Origin: Lineus longissimus | Lineage: Eukaryota > Nemertea > Pilidiophora > Heteronemertea > Lineidae | Direction of reading: 5' to 3' | DNA: 64,000 nt | Assembly (NCBI RefSeq): GCF_910592395.1 | Contig: NC_088323.1 | Location: forward strand, 10,773,501 to 10,837,500 | Shown here: one piece after another, positions 43,102 to 54,000 of the stretch | Numbering within the stretch: the first letter of the stretch is position 1 | Layout of the letters: each line of letters starts with the position of its first letter | Made by a program: the position numbers and the translations under genes | Notes under the pieces: model-generated | Told to the model about the DNA's origin: nothing | What the model saw: only the letters and a program-made list of their open reading frames with translations | Database searches by the model: none

Positions 43102-43256
43102 CAGCTCCGTCTTCGCCGGAGGTGCACAAGTAAACTGTCTTCGGCCTAGAAGTGGAAACTGGACACGACAAATATCACGTGCCATTTCACGGGTAGAGTA
43201 GTTTTCAGATGACCATGGAGCACTTGCCTTTTCTGTCAAGCGGTGCAGTTCATCTT
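43102..43256 (-). CDS. Possible exon of an unidentified gene
   Basis: A 155-nt open stretch lies between an acceptor (TTTCATTACAG) and a donor (CTG|GTAACA). It encodes EDELHRLTEKASAPWSSENY, then a STREMARDICRVQF stretch. It lies downstream of the Myb/SANT-like gene on the same strand and might be an alternative 3' exon of it. I do not recognise the sequence. Confidence 0.3.
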
Positions 43257-43664
43257 CTGTAATGAAATTTATAATAATAATCAGTACTGGTATATAGCTA
43301 GTAATAGTATCACATATACTTCATAAGGATATCAAACATCATGTGTCAGCTTTTTTCAAAGTCTCTACTCTGCCCAAGGACACAAACATTTGCATATTAG
43401 GTTAATGATTTCACAGCATCACATACAATGGTACCCTGTATATGGCCTATGGGTTTCTCTACATCATGTACATAATGCATTGTGAAAGAAGAGATCATGA
43501 TGATTGCAATCTCCAGAAAACTGCTTAAGTTCATGAAAAGATTCATTGAAACAATGTGAAAATGCATTTTAGCTATAATAGGCTATCAGCATCGATACAG
43601 TATTAGACCCCGGGCCTAATAGCCTACTGAAAGACCGAACCTGTATCTAATAGCATACCAAGAA

Positions 43665-46600
43665 TTATTGTGGCTCCTCTATGTGTGTTTCGTGTGGTTG
43701 ACGATCAAAGGTTGTCACAACCACTGCATCTGAGCAGTCGACATCAACATCTGCAGCTTGATTTACTGAAAAATTAAATAAAATCATCATAAAAAATAAT
43801 TTTACTATTTCTAAATTAAAGACGCATGATGTCTAACCGGGTCACTACAGTCGCTTTCTGTGATATTTTTTGCTGGCTCAGTAGGCCTACTTGTATTTCT
43901 TCCATTGTATACCGGTACCAATGTAATGTATCATAGTCTCAGAAATACTCGGCTCTTAATTGACCTGGGCATATTTATCATCGAGCTTCCAGCACCTTTA
44001 AATTGAACTTACCAGGAGTCCAACCAGCCAGATCAGGTAATGTAGCAGGGAGGGAGACTGCTGCTGTAGCCTTTATAGGTGTGGTTACTGAAAATATTAA
44101 CAAATGAAAGTTTTATAGTTAAAGGGAATGAATCACAGAAGTTGGCGGGAAAAATCAATAAATTCTAAATCCATTGAAAATCCAAATTTCTATGATATTC
44201 CATTAAAACAGGGTGATGTCAGCTTAACAATAGGCCTTATGTGTACAATTGCGATTTGTTATCATTTTGTTAATTCTTTGAGGTAATTCTCATGACTTAT
44301 TGAATAAATAATAATAAAGTATTAACAAATATTTATATTGGAACTTATTTCTGATTCACCCTGTACAGTACTATTTGCAAACTTTGCGTTCCATACAATT
44401 ACTGGGCATGCTCAGTGCGCTTAGAAATATGGAGTCGGGAAGTTTGGAAGCGCGTATTTGGAGCAGCGAATAACCACATTTTCTGTACTTTTGTGTAGTT
44501 GAACTGCCTTATCTGCTGATGAATTTGATTTACAGAGCTATGAAGTCAACTACTATGGTACTATTTCTAAGTGACGGTCATGAAAAGCTGTACTTTCGGC
44601 CCTTGAAAAATGCATGCATGCACTGTCATGTCAGCATGTACACATGGTCGCTATACACACAGGAAGTCCAACAGATATGGCTGGCAGAGTGCCAATATCG
44701 ATGCAGGCACCAGACGACGTACTTTGAACTTAGCCAGGGTAGGGTCGAGTTGAGCCTAATTCAACCAATGTTTTTGAAGATTGACATCAGGCTATGAAAT
44801 CTAGACCTATATGTAAGGCTTAGGCCTATGTTCAGAAATATATGCTGGTAGAAGTAGATAGCGTTTTAGGGCCTAATTAGGCTAAATCGGAGCCTGGTGT
44901 ACCTACCTGCAGACTCAAATCCACCAGTGATGCCTCTGAATGCTGCATCTTTTTCAAATGTTTCTATTATTCTCTGCAGTGTAGGGTTGGCCTGTGGCAT
45001 CTTTCCCCCTCCGCCAGTCCCTCTCTGATGTTTCTGCTGCAGGGAATGGATTGAACACATCCTAAGCGTCTTCCATTATCTCGCTGAAAGTATTGGGAGG
45101 AAAACCTGAATATCAACCTGATACTCAGGGGCGAGAAAATAAAAGACCGCAAAGGGGGGGTGGGGTGGGCAAAAGGATCCTCCGATCCCCACAGCCCAAA
45201 GTTCCAAAAGACAACGTAAGCTAATAAAATTGGGGCCGAGGCGACCAACATGGCACCCAACGGCCATACGCTCAATCCCCGTAGAATACGGGGCAAAAGC
45301 TTCTGCCCAGAGATCCTAGAAAGCGAAATACGAAGTGGTCTCTCCTTGGCCCGGGAGCTCAATTTATACTACGCTCGACAATAGAAGACGCTTATGGTGT
45401 GAACACATCCTAAGCGTCTTCCATTATCTCGCTGAAAGTATTGGGAGGAAAACCTGAATATCAACCTGATATGGATTCCCGAAAACATTCCATATCACCA
45501 TTCCAGCTTTTTCCCCCAATACCCCATCACCCCATCACCCATCACCCCACAACACCCAAAACCATGAACAGCAAATGGATGTCCACAGGCAAAGCTCATG
45601 GTATCATGGGATGGCAGGAACGACAACTTACATAGACTGAAGAAGAAACTTTTATAATATCTGCTTTAATTACAGAAAATATAAACCTTCAACCCATTTG
45701 ACAAGAGTTTATCAATTACAAACGCTACCTCGGTTGTCTATGCAAAGCCGTGGTTTTGTAGGCTCGACAGTAAGCGGCATGATGATGGATGGCAATTGAC
45801 ACTCGCCCACCCGACCAACTAATTCCATTGCCCCCGTTTTAACACGCTGCTGAAGCTCCGAGGCTATAAACTCCCCAAACTGCTGACAACTGTTGGAATT
45901 CGGGTAGTATCGAGAAGGCGGGGTATCCGAGTCAAACGATTCACCTTTAAAGTTGCCCTTAAATGGCCTGAAAAAATCATCCACATTAACACCGTCTGTT
46001 AGCCATGATAATACTTGGCTAGAAACAGGACAAGTATCAGAAACATGGCCAATGACTTCCCGCCATTGATCTAAATTTTGATGAACTTGACCTGCTACAA
46101 AATGATCAGGGTTTCGTAGTGGCAGCTCGTTCAAATCAAAACATACACCGTCATTTATAACGCTTTCAAAATCCGGGCATTGGTGGGTGGAAAGCCGAGG
46201 TTCACGCCCATCCAGAGTTGTCCACTGCGGCGACAGATGCTTGGATGCTACTGCTCTCTGCGGATCAAACGGAATCTGGAATTCCCAATCCTGGATTTCG
46301 TAACCCAAAATGTCCATACCCTAAAACAAAGAGAGCAGTAGCTTTAAAAGTCGCAGCAGACAAATCCGACGGACGCGAAGCCCGGCCCCCCACCCACGTG
46401 AAGATGTAAATCTCCACTAGAGCAGAATGCTCCGGGAGGGGACCTACTTCGTTTTTGCCATCTTCGATGCCTCTTTCATTTTATCGCAATCACGATAAAA
46501 ATGATCTGGTGAGTTACAAAAATAACATTGATAATTATTTGGAGGAGAGGAATCCGTTCCCCTACCCCTGCCGCGCCGGGCACCTCTTGACGCCCCACCC

Positions 46601-48533
46601 CTATAGGAAATCAAAGAGCGGATTCATCATCTGCTGCAAAGATGCAACCGCAGCAACCTGGCTATACAAATCCGTTAAAGGTGACCTATGTTGAATGGAC
46701 GGGCTTGGGTTTGGGCTCTCTTCAGGTTTCACGGTTTCAATCGGCTTCGGTTCGACTACCTTTTTTAGCGACTTACTAATGGCCTTGGTGATAAGCTCAC
46801 CCGTACCACCACCCAACACCGTCAAGATAACATTAGCCATGTCCACCTTTCCTTGGTAACGCCTTGCCTGACGATATAAATCGTCGAACAACTCCATGTC
46901 CTTATGCGAAACAGAAGTAGCAGCCGCCGCTAAATCCTCCAGGTACAGCAACATCAACGACTCATTGGGCTCTTCATGTAATGCCAAGGACCTCACCTTC
47001 GCCTTTGCCTTCTGCACTGGATCAGCTACGGTCGCCTGGCACGCTATCCTCTGCACCTTCCTCGGTGGCTCACTTACATCATCCGAAACACCCGGTGGAG
47101 TGATGGGCGGGTCCCTAAGGGGCTGCCCTACTGGCTGGCCGATTTCGTTCGCTAGCACAATTGCATGGTGCAATAAAGCCACTCCAGCTCCACTTTGTTT
47201 GCCGAGGGCGGCAAGGACGTCTCCGATGTTTTCTCCGGTGAGTTTCTTGAAGGCTGTGGCGATACCATCGGAATCCAGATTCTCCAAAGGTTGATCCTTG
47301 TCCATCCTAGCCAACTCTCTGGGCTCATCAGGGCTACCATTGAACCGTGCGAACAGCGGCAGCAAACTTTTCCCCACCAGGGAATGCTTTTTCTTTAGGG
47401 TAGTCGGCTGAACCATCTGCAACACAAGAAATAATACATTACAAAACAAACCCCTGATATTTGAGCACTCAACAACCGCACTCTGCTATACTGGAGCCGC
47501 ATATGGCTTGACACAAACTTTGACACGTTTATACCCCACGCGCCGATAGAGCATCCACGAACTATACTTCCATACATGGCACCCCCATGGGCAACAACTA
47601 TGCAAGCCACACTGCACCCCCACGGGCCTGCCGATACCTACGGAACTACAATTTGAGCTTTACACAGCGTACCCCAACAGGCCCGTTGATACCAACGGAC
47701 CAACAACTCAAGCTTACACATTGCACCCCTACGGGCTTGCTGGTACCCACGGACCAACAATTTAAGCTTTACACATTGCACCCCTACGGGCTTGTTGATA
47801 CCCACGGACCAACAATTTAAGCTTTACACATTGCACCCCTACGGGCTTGTTGATACCCACGGACCAACAATTTAAGCTTTACACATTGCACCCCTACGGG
47901 CTTGTTGATACCCACGGACCAACAATTTAAGCAGAGACAAACAGAACATATAAAACATAGACATAAACGAGAAATACGGGAAAAGACGAACACCAAATCC
48001 AAGAGAAGCAAGATCCGAAAGCACAGAAGCATAGTAGAGGCCAGAGCACGTAGGCCACAAAGCGGAGACTACACAGTAGGCGTAGCCGAAATACGGACAA
48101 AGGAAATCGAGAGCACAAAAGCGGCAGAAATTCTACTTACACCGAAGAATACCAAAGGAATAAAGCCCGGTCCGAGTGCGACGAAAGCGAAATACGAAGT
48201 GGTCTCTCCTTGGCCCGGGAGCTCAATTTATACTACGCTCAACAATAGAAGACGCTTATGGTGCTCTTTCGCCTTTGAAAGCTGCTGGTTCCATTTTTCC
48301 CTGCAGTTATCCCCGGTCCTGGTGGCCACTCCCAAGGAACTAACCATTAGGGCAATTTCATCCCATTTGTTTTTTTTCGTTTTGTTTGTCACATCTGACG
48401 AAAACTTGGATCGCAAGATCCCAAGTTCATTTATAACAACATCGACTAAAACTTGGGCTTCTGAGTGTAAAAAATTTGGTTTTCTCTCCCTTTTTGTCTT
48501 TTGAGATGAATGATTCTCTTTGGAGGCAGCCAT
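43665..48533 (-). CDS. Myb/SANT-like DNA-binding protein gene, three exons, interrupted by a DIRS-like element
   Basis: Exon 1 is 48533-48264 continued at 45051-44907 (donor G|GTAGGT). Exon 2 is 44087-44013 (acceptor ATATTTTCAG, donor G|GTAAGT). Exon 3 runs from 43765 (acceptor TAATTTTTCAG) to the stop at 43665-43667. Lengths of 270+145, 75 and 101 nt keep frame and give 196 aa. The start, MAASKENHSS, lies in a CAAGATGGCTGCC context. Residues about 17-90 form the Myb/SANT-like fold (KPNFLHSEAQVLVDVV, then KKNKWDEIALMV and CREKWNQQLSKAK). A basic KHQRGTGGGGK linker, an LQRIIETF helix and an acidic tail follow. Such proteins bind DNA and often derive from PIF/Harbinger partners. The DIRS-like insertion (45052-48263) disrupts this allele unless the element is removed. 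Confidence 0.7.
45712..46317 (-). pseudogene. N-terminal fragment of a DIRS-like reverse transcriptase
   Basis: The frame reads MDILGYEIQDWEFQIPFDPQ, a long linker, a DDFFRPFKGNF word and ELQQRVKTGAMELVGRVGEC. It then shows the RT entry motif LPSIIMPLTVEPTKPRLCID (fingers region). Sequence homologous to RT stops within a few residues of the CIDNR word, so palm motifs and the YxDD box are absent. The truncation coincides with a deletion that brings the 3' repeats close. The protein could not polymerise. Confidence 0.7.
46601..47449 (-). CDS. gag-like ORF of the DIRS-like element (282 aa)
   Basis: The open frame has a basic N-terminus (TTLKKKHSLVGKSLLPLFAR), a helical region with LDSDGIATAFKKLTGENIGD, a Pro-rich linker (PPITPPGVSDDVSEPPRKVQ) and a second helical domain ending DLYRQARRYQGKVDMANVIL. 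There is no zinc knuckle. By position (first ORF after the leader) and composition it is the structural protein of the element. I cannot assign motifs beyond that. The actual start may be the MVQPTTLKKK methionine rather than the first one. Confidence 0.55.
   Translation of the reverse strand: MFCNVLFLVLQMVQPTTLKKKHSLVGKSLLPLFARFNGSPDEPRELARMDKDQPLENLDSDGIATAFKKLTGENIGDVLAALGKQSGAGVALLHHAIVLANEIGQPVGQPLRDPPITPPGVSDDVSEPPRKVQRIACQATVADPVQKAKAKVRSLALHEEPNESLMLLYLEDLAAAATSVSHKDMELFDDLYRQARRYQGKVDMANVILTVLGGGTGELITKAISKSLKKVVEPKPIETVKPEESPNPSPSIQHRSPLTDLYSQVAAVASLQQMMNPLFDFL
47600..47935. repeat. 55-bp tandem repeat in the DIRS-like leader
   Basis: The unit contains CACATTGCACCCCTACGGGC, TTGATACCCACGGACC and AACAATTTAAGCTTTA. 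Boundaries fall at 47761, 47816, 47871 and 47926, so the period is exactly 55. The last copies are nearly identical, and copies decay towards 47600. Confidence 0.9.
48183..48263 (-). repeat. DIRS-like terminal repeat A1
   Basis: An 81-bp direct repeat of 45319-45399 with one visible mismatch. Its right end abuts the Myb exon. Confidence 0.85.
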
Positions 48534-48719
48534 CTTGCATGTCTTGCTTTCAATATGAGGACCAAATGCACTATGGGAAATGTCCCTAGCAACTAACACT
48601 GATTTACTTAAAAGTAGCGTTAGTTAACATTGGGTCTAACATTGATTTGTGAAACTCAATTTTAGCGTTATGTTAGCTAACTTTAACATAAAAAGATAAA
48701 CTAACATACTTTTATCACC

Positions 48720-48810
48720 ATAACTTTTGTGCAACCGGCCCCAGGGGGCTAAAACTAAAATAGGTAAAAAGTGCATTATCTCGTTTATTAGTGACTTGTT
48801 TTTGATAATA
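48720..48810 (+). repeat. Fragment of the CTCF-motif family at the Ty3/gypsy insertion point
   Basis: GGCCCCAGGGGGCTAAAACT, then GTAAAAAGTGCATTATCTCG and TTAGTGACTTGTTTTTGATA match the unit body. The same unit resumes after the Ty3 element at about 61243 (TTCTTATGGTAAATACTCGT), so the retroelement landed inside a family member. An AT-rich target duplication (AATA or longer) cannot be fixed exactly. Confidence 0.6.
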
Positions 48811-49822
48811 TTTTATGGTGTACTTTTCATCAAAAGTATAAATTAACCAGTTATCTTTTCTCATAATGTTTTAGGTGAATCTATAATATTTCAAACAGGT
48901 CAAAACACAAAACTGGTCAGCCATTTCTGAAAACAATGGTTACTGATGGTTTAACTCTTTCACTATAAGGTGTCATTGTTTTAATCAATGGCTGTTCATA
49001 CAAGTTGGAGACGCTATGTCTGGAATGCCATTCATCATTTCTTGCGTTCTCTGGCTTATTTGATTTGTTCATTGTTGTAGTTAGGATAATCTAACTCAGC
49101 CTAGATTTAAATTAGTTCTTTATTGTTTTGCTGCTAGTAGGTAATATTTGATGTGGTTACCTCATGTATATTTGGTAAACAACAACGGCTTCCTGGGACA
49201 CGACCTATCATGGTCAGATGATACGGCATTTCTGATTGGCTTGACCTATATCGCATAAGTTTCCAAGGTTGGTTAAGGCCCTTTCTTATTGGTCAGGATC
49301 CTCCATATAAGTTAAATGCTTTGGGTTTTGAAGCACTTTAACTTGGGAGTGCTGATCAATAATAAATGGAATTATCTAACTTGGATCTTTATTCACATAT
49401 TTGCAGGTAAGCCAAACTTATTATATTTTCTACATGTATCTCATGTTTAGTAGGTTTTAACTTAGTTCTAATATTTGTGTATTTAGACAACTCAATTTGT
49501 TGGATAATTTGGGAACATTGCTTAATATCATTCACTGAACATTACTGTTTGATTTAAATGTTGATACAGCACATGCTGCTACAGAAATTACTTAGTTTCA
49601 GTCAGGTTGTCTGGTAACCTGACAGACTATGAGTAATCATGACTTGATATTGAATCTGAGATTTGTGATGCAATTGTAATTATTTGTGTTTCATAAACTT
49701 ATACTTGTGTAACGCTTAGATGACTTTAACTTGGAGTGCTGATCAATAATAAATGGAATTATCTAACTTGGATCTTTATTCACATATTTGCAGATTTTGC
49801 TAGTCCCCTCCCTTATAAAAAT
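48811..49822 (+). repeat. Ty3/gypsy 5' LTR (about 1012 bp) with internal duplication
   Basis: It matches 58663-61242 once the insertion there is ignored (net 1011 bp), with about a dozen differences by eye. Near its start, TACTTTT-catc-AAAAGTA forms an inverted repeat. Promoter-like parts: ATTGG (about 49290), CATATAAG (49304) and a start region near 49335. A 72-bp segment containing AATAAA (49361) occurs at 49335-49406 and again at 49723-49793. A primer-site candidate, TGGTGGAGACCC, follows at 49823; its tRNA is not identified. Confidence 0.9.
49407..49793 (+). other. Putative 387-nt intron inside the LTR
   Basis: GTAAGC at 49407 directly follows the first copy of the 72-bp repeat. The second copy ends in ATATTTGCAG at 49793. 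The borders are GT-AG with an extended donor match. The right LTR preserves both sites (59258 and 61213). Confidence 0.5.
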
Positions 49823-49880
49823 TGGTGGAGACCCAAAGCGATTCCATGTATGAGCGGAAACAACCAGAAAACCGCTTAGT

Positions 49881-51015
49881 ATGACGACAAGAGGTACCTG
49901 CAGAACCTGCAAAGCAACACATGCACCAAGAACCTTTGCCAGCACAACAACCCGAGAACCAAGGTCAGCCCAGGAAGAACGAGGCCAACCACCAGAAGAC
50001 CTTATACCTGCAGCAGATCCAGAGTCAGAAGAATCAGAAGCAGAAGAACCAGACGCAGAAGTCGAAATGGCAACAATGATGGCGCCAGTATCGCTGACAA
50101 AATTCGATGGTCAGCAGAATGCAGAATTGTGGATATCGCTGTGGGAGCGCCTTAAAGCGGCGATGAAATGGGATGGCCCAGCAGCAGTGAACTGGTTTCC
50201 TCTCTACTTGGAGAAGTCGGCCGCAATGTGGTATGGCAGCTTGCCAGAGGCCACACGGACAGATTGTGCTCTACTCGAAGCAGCCTTCAAGGCTCGTTTC
50301 ACGAAAAAGACCTTAAATATGTCCATACTTTCGAATACCCAAGGAGTTACGGAGGCTGTCGGCACCTACGTAGATCGGATGCGCGTTTCAATGGAGGGCC
50401 ACAATATTCCAGAGACGGTGCTGCTGATGGTGGTGTTAAAGGGGATGAAACCAAACTTTTGAGGATCTCCTCAAGAAAGCCAGGATGGCTGAAGAGGTTT
50501 TGAAGGAGACTGAATGTGCAACAGTGGCAGCAATCAATATGCCTGACTTGAACTTAATAAACAATCGAATAGATCAGCTGACACAGGCTATTCTTGAGAT
50601 TCGTGCTCCGAACCGACACAACGACAGTGATCAACACGGAAGAGATGGTGCTAGGATTGTGAGAGGGCGTGCGGCGGACCAGAACACGATGGACGATGGC
50701 CAACGAAAGTGTCAAGGATGTGGTAAGTCTTGCCCTTCTCGATCTGTTTGTCCTGCTCAGAACCGTCTATGTTATCACTGTGGTAAACCCAATCATTATT
50801 CCAGGGTATGTCAGACCAAACACAATTCTTCACAAAGCCAGTCAGGTAACCAGTCTAGACCATGGACTGACAACAGGTCTCACTCCAGACAGCATAATCG
50901 GTCAGGGTATAACAATAGTGCTCCCCAATACCATCAGTCTCAAAATGTGCCAAACAATCCTCCTCAACAATTCAATTCACATAAGAATGGTCAAAATTGG
51001 TCACATCCTCAATAG
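49881..51015 (+). pseudogene. Ty3/gypsy gag with one frameshift, ending in UAG
   Basis: The first frame (49881-50462) has a basic start, a long acidic linker, then the capsid-like part (SLTKFDGQQNAELWISLWER, AAMWYGSLPEA). A stop arises at a run of four T (50457-50460). Continuing one base away, EDLLKKARMAEEVLKE and the nucleocapsid follow in 50485-51015, with two cysteine clusters (CQGCGKSCPSRSVC, irregular, and CYHCGKPNHYSRVC, a standard CCHC knuckle). So one indel breaks gag. The frame ends at TAG 51013-51015, and the same frame stays open into protease. Confidence 0.8.
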
Positions 51016-54000
51016 GGGTGCGCGCCTGTCCCAAGGAACCAGACACCTACGGTCAGGCAGGTTGCCCAGATACCATGTTTTAATGAAACATCCACAGCAC
51101 TTAATGAAAACATCATCCTCACAACAGTATTTGGAAATAAAGCCAGGTGTCTTGTTGACACAGGGGCACAAATCAGCTGCATTTCAGAAACTTTCTTTCA
51201 AAAACTCAAAATGTCAAATGATAGCATTTTACCATCAAAGATAACAGCCATAGTTGGTGTAGGTGGGGCTGAGCACTTAATCAAAGGTAAAGTTCCAATA
51301 CCACTCCGCTTTGGTCAAGGCACAGTCCCATATCCATTTCATATCTTACCAGCAATGAGTGTTCCAATAATCATGGGAGTCGATTTTCTTCAACAGCACA
51401 AAGCATCCATTGACTACGGCAGTAATAAGTTGTCACTTCTAGGTGGTGAAGTTAACGTTTGTTTCTCAGCTCCTCATACTGCATTAGTTAAGACAGTCAA
51501 AAGGATAACAATTCCTTCAAAGACTGAAACTATCTTTCAGGCTAAAGTCTCCAAAGTTCACTCAAACTCAATTATGCTAATTGAGCCCATTGCTTGTGTA
51601 CAACAGATAGGCTTACTTGTAGCTAAAGCAGTGACAAATGTCAACAACCATCAAACTGTAGTAACTGTTATGAATCCAACAGACCATCCAATTACACTAA
51701 AAACAAATCAGGCTATTGCTAGTGTTTCATGTATTGACCTCAACAGCATTGAGAAAGTACAGGAACAAGGTGTGACAAACAAATCTGATCCTAATGTGTG
51801 TAGGCCTACAGTCAACCAAACACAAGCTACTAATCCCAATCCACAGGACAATGATGAGGAATTTGAGGCTCATTTGCCCCATCCAACTGATTACAACACT
51901 GGGACTTCTAAATTGGAGTTTGACTTGTCAAAATCTGAGATTAATGACTCTCAGAAGGAACAACTCCTTCAACTGCTTCACAAATATGATTCTGTCTTTG
52001 CAACTGATCTGTCAACTCTGGGAAAAGCAACAGGTTATCAACACACAATCCACACATATCCTGATGCAAAACCAACAAGTTTGCCATTCTACAGAAATGG
52101 TCCCATCGCAAAAGGTGAAATTGAGCGTCAGACTGGTGAATTACTTGATCATGGTTTGGTTTATCCATCTCTCTCCTCTTGGCATTCACCCATTGTTTTG
52201 TGCCGTAAGAAGAATGGAGAGTACAGATTTGCAATCGACTACCGAGATCTCAACCAAAAGACAATCCCGCAAAATTTTCCATTGCCGAGATTGAGTGATG
52301 TGAGTGATATGATTGGGCAAAATAAGGCCAAGATATTCTCTTCTCTAGATTTAGGTAACGCTTATTGGCAAATTCCGCTTGATCCAGAAACAGCTTATAA
52401 GAGTTCGTTCATTTCTCACCAGGGGGTGTTCACTTGGAAGGTTTTACCATTTGGTCTCATGAATTCGCCAGCGTCATTTCAGTCTATAATGTCAGATGTC
52501 TTCCGTCACTTGAATTGGAAGTGTTTACTCATCTATGTTGACGATTTGTTGGTAATGTCCAAAGATTTTGAGGAACATCTGGAACATTTGGAAGAGGTTT
52601 TCAAAACATTGCAGAAAGCAGGGTTGACAGCGAAGCCCAAGAAGTGTCATTTTGCATTGACATCTGTCAAGTATCTTGGTAACATATTCTCAGATGAAGG
52701 TGTAAAGGTTGATCCTGATAAAGTTGAGGTAGTCAGATCTTATCCACAGCCTAAAACGCAGTCTGAATTGAGGTCATTTCTAGGTTTGACTAACTATCTG
52801 CGAAAGTTTATCAAAGGTTATGTCCACATCATTGCTCCATTGAATGAGTTACTTCACCATGACGCACCATATGTTTGGACAGATCGGCATGAAACCGCTT
52901 TTTGTCGCATCAGACAAAAACTCATTGAGTCACCAGTCTTAGCATATCCAGATTTTGAGAAACCTTTCCGTCTCACAACTGATGCATCAGGCCAGGCAAT
53001 AGGCTATGTATTGAGTCAATTGGATGACAAAGGTCAAGATCATCCAATAGCTTATTCAGGTAGAGCACTCAGAGGGGGTGAGAAGCGTTGGACAGTGTCA
53101 GAACAAGAATGTCTTGGGGTTCTGGAAGGTATCAGACATTTCAAGGAATATTTGTCTCATCGTCGTTTCGATATTTTTACGGATCATAAATCGCTCACCT
53201 GGTTGTTTAAATGTAAACACAAATCGCCTAGGTTACATAGGTGGGTCCTTGAAATTCAGCAGTATGACTGCTCCATAACTCATACTCCAGGTCGTTACAA
53301 CCTAGTGGCTGATGCTTTGAGCCGTAGGCCTTATGATGTAACACCTGTCCATTCAGAAGTCGCATCATCTACAACTGTTAGTCAAACCCAAAGCTCAGTA
53401 GACTCAGAACAGCGATGCATCTCCCAGGAAACACTTTGTGATGTGGCTACTGTTGAAGTAACTTTTGAATACGAGTCCCAGCAACATCAGAAGGTTAACG
53501 TTGTGTCCACTGAATCTGAGTCCAGTTCTGTGCCAGAGGCACCTGATAGTTCTGACATTGGCAAATTTCAGAGGTTGTGTCCAGACTCCGCGCCTATCAT
53601 TGAGTTTCTGGAAAGCGGTTTTCTTCCTGATGACCCACAAGCAGCAAAGCGCATTTCAGTTACATCTAATCAGTACGAGATGCTGAATGGTGTCTTATAC
53701 CACTTCTATCAGCCACGTCGCAAGCATGCTAACCCAGATGAGCGGTTGTTGAAGCAATTGGTTATCCCCACTGATATGAGAACATCAGTACTTCGTTCTT
53801 TTCATGATTCAATAGCGGGCGGCGCCCATCTTGGCATACAACGCACATATGCAGCTATCAGACTCAGGTACTACTTTCCTCATATGTATCAGTTCATTCA
53901 TGATTATATCGAGGCGTGTCTTGAATGTCAGCAGGCAAAGTCATCCCGCCACAAACATCCGGCACCACTCACGTCTATGCCAGTACAAGATGTTTTTCAA

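Larger units (their letters stand above)
45052..48263 (-). mobile_element. DIRS/PAT-like retroelement with split direct repeats, internally deleted
   Basis: Minus-strand order: A1 (48183-48263), leader with 55-bp repeats, gag-like ORF, RT fragment, B1 (45400-45471), A2 (45319-45399), about 195 bp, B2 (45052-45123). A copies differ at one of 81 bases by eye; B copies look identical over 72. A2 and B1 abut exactly and form an inverted pair around GAAGACGCTTA and TAAGCGTCTTC. There is no target duplication, and the host frame is restored if the element is removed. All three points are hallmarks of tyrosine-recombinase retroelements. The tyrosine recombinase, RNase H and most of RT are missing. 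Confidence 0.75.

Noticed and set aside
48000-48504. 200-residue plus-strand frame over the DIRS-like leader and Myb exon
   Set aside because: It is antisense to the Myb/SANT-like exon and crosses the A1 repeat; no family motif.
51794-52294. 166-residue frame inside pol
   Set aside because: Shadow of the pol frame, with composition expected from a shifted reading.
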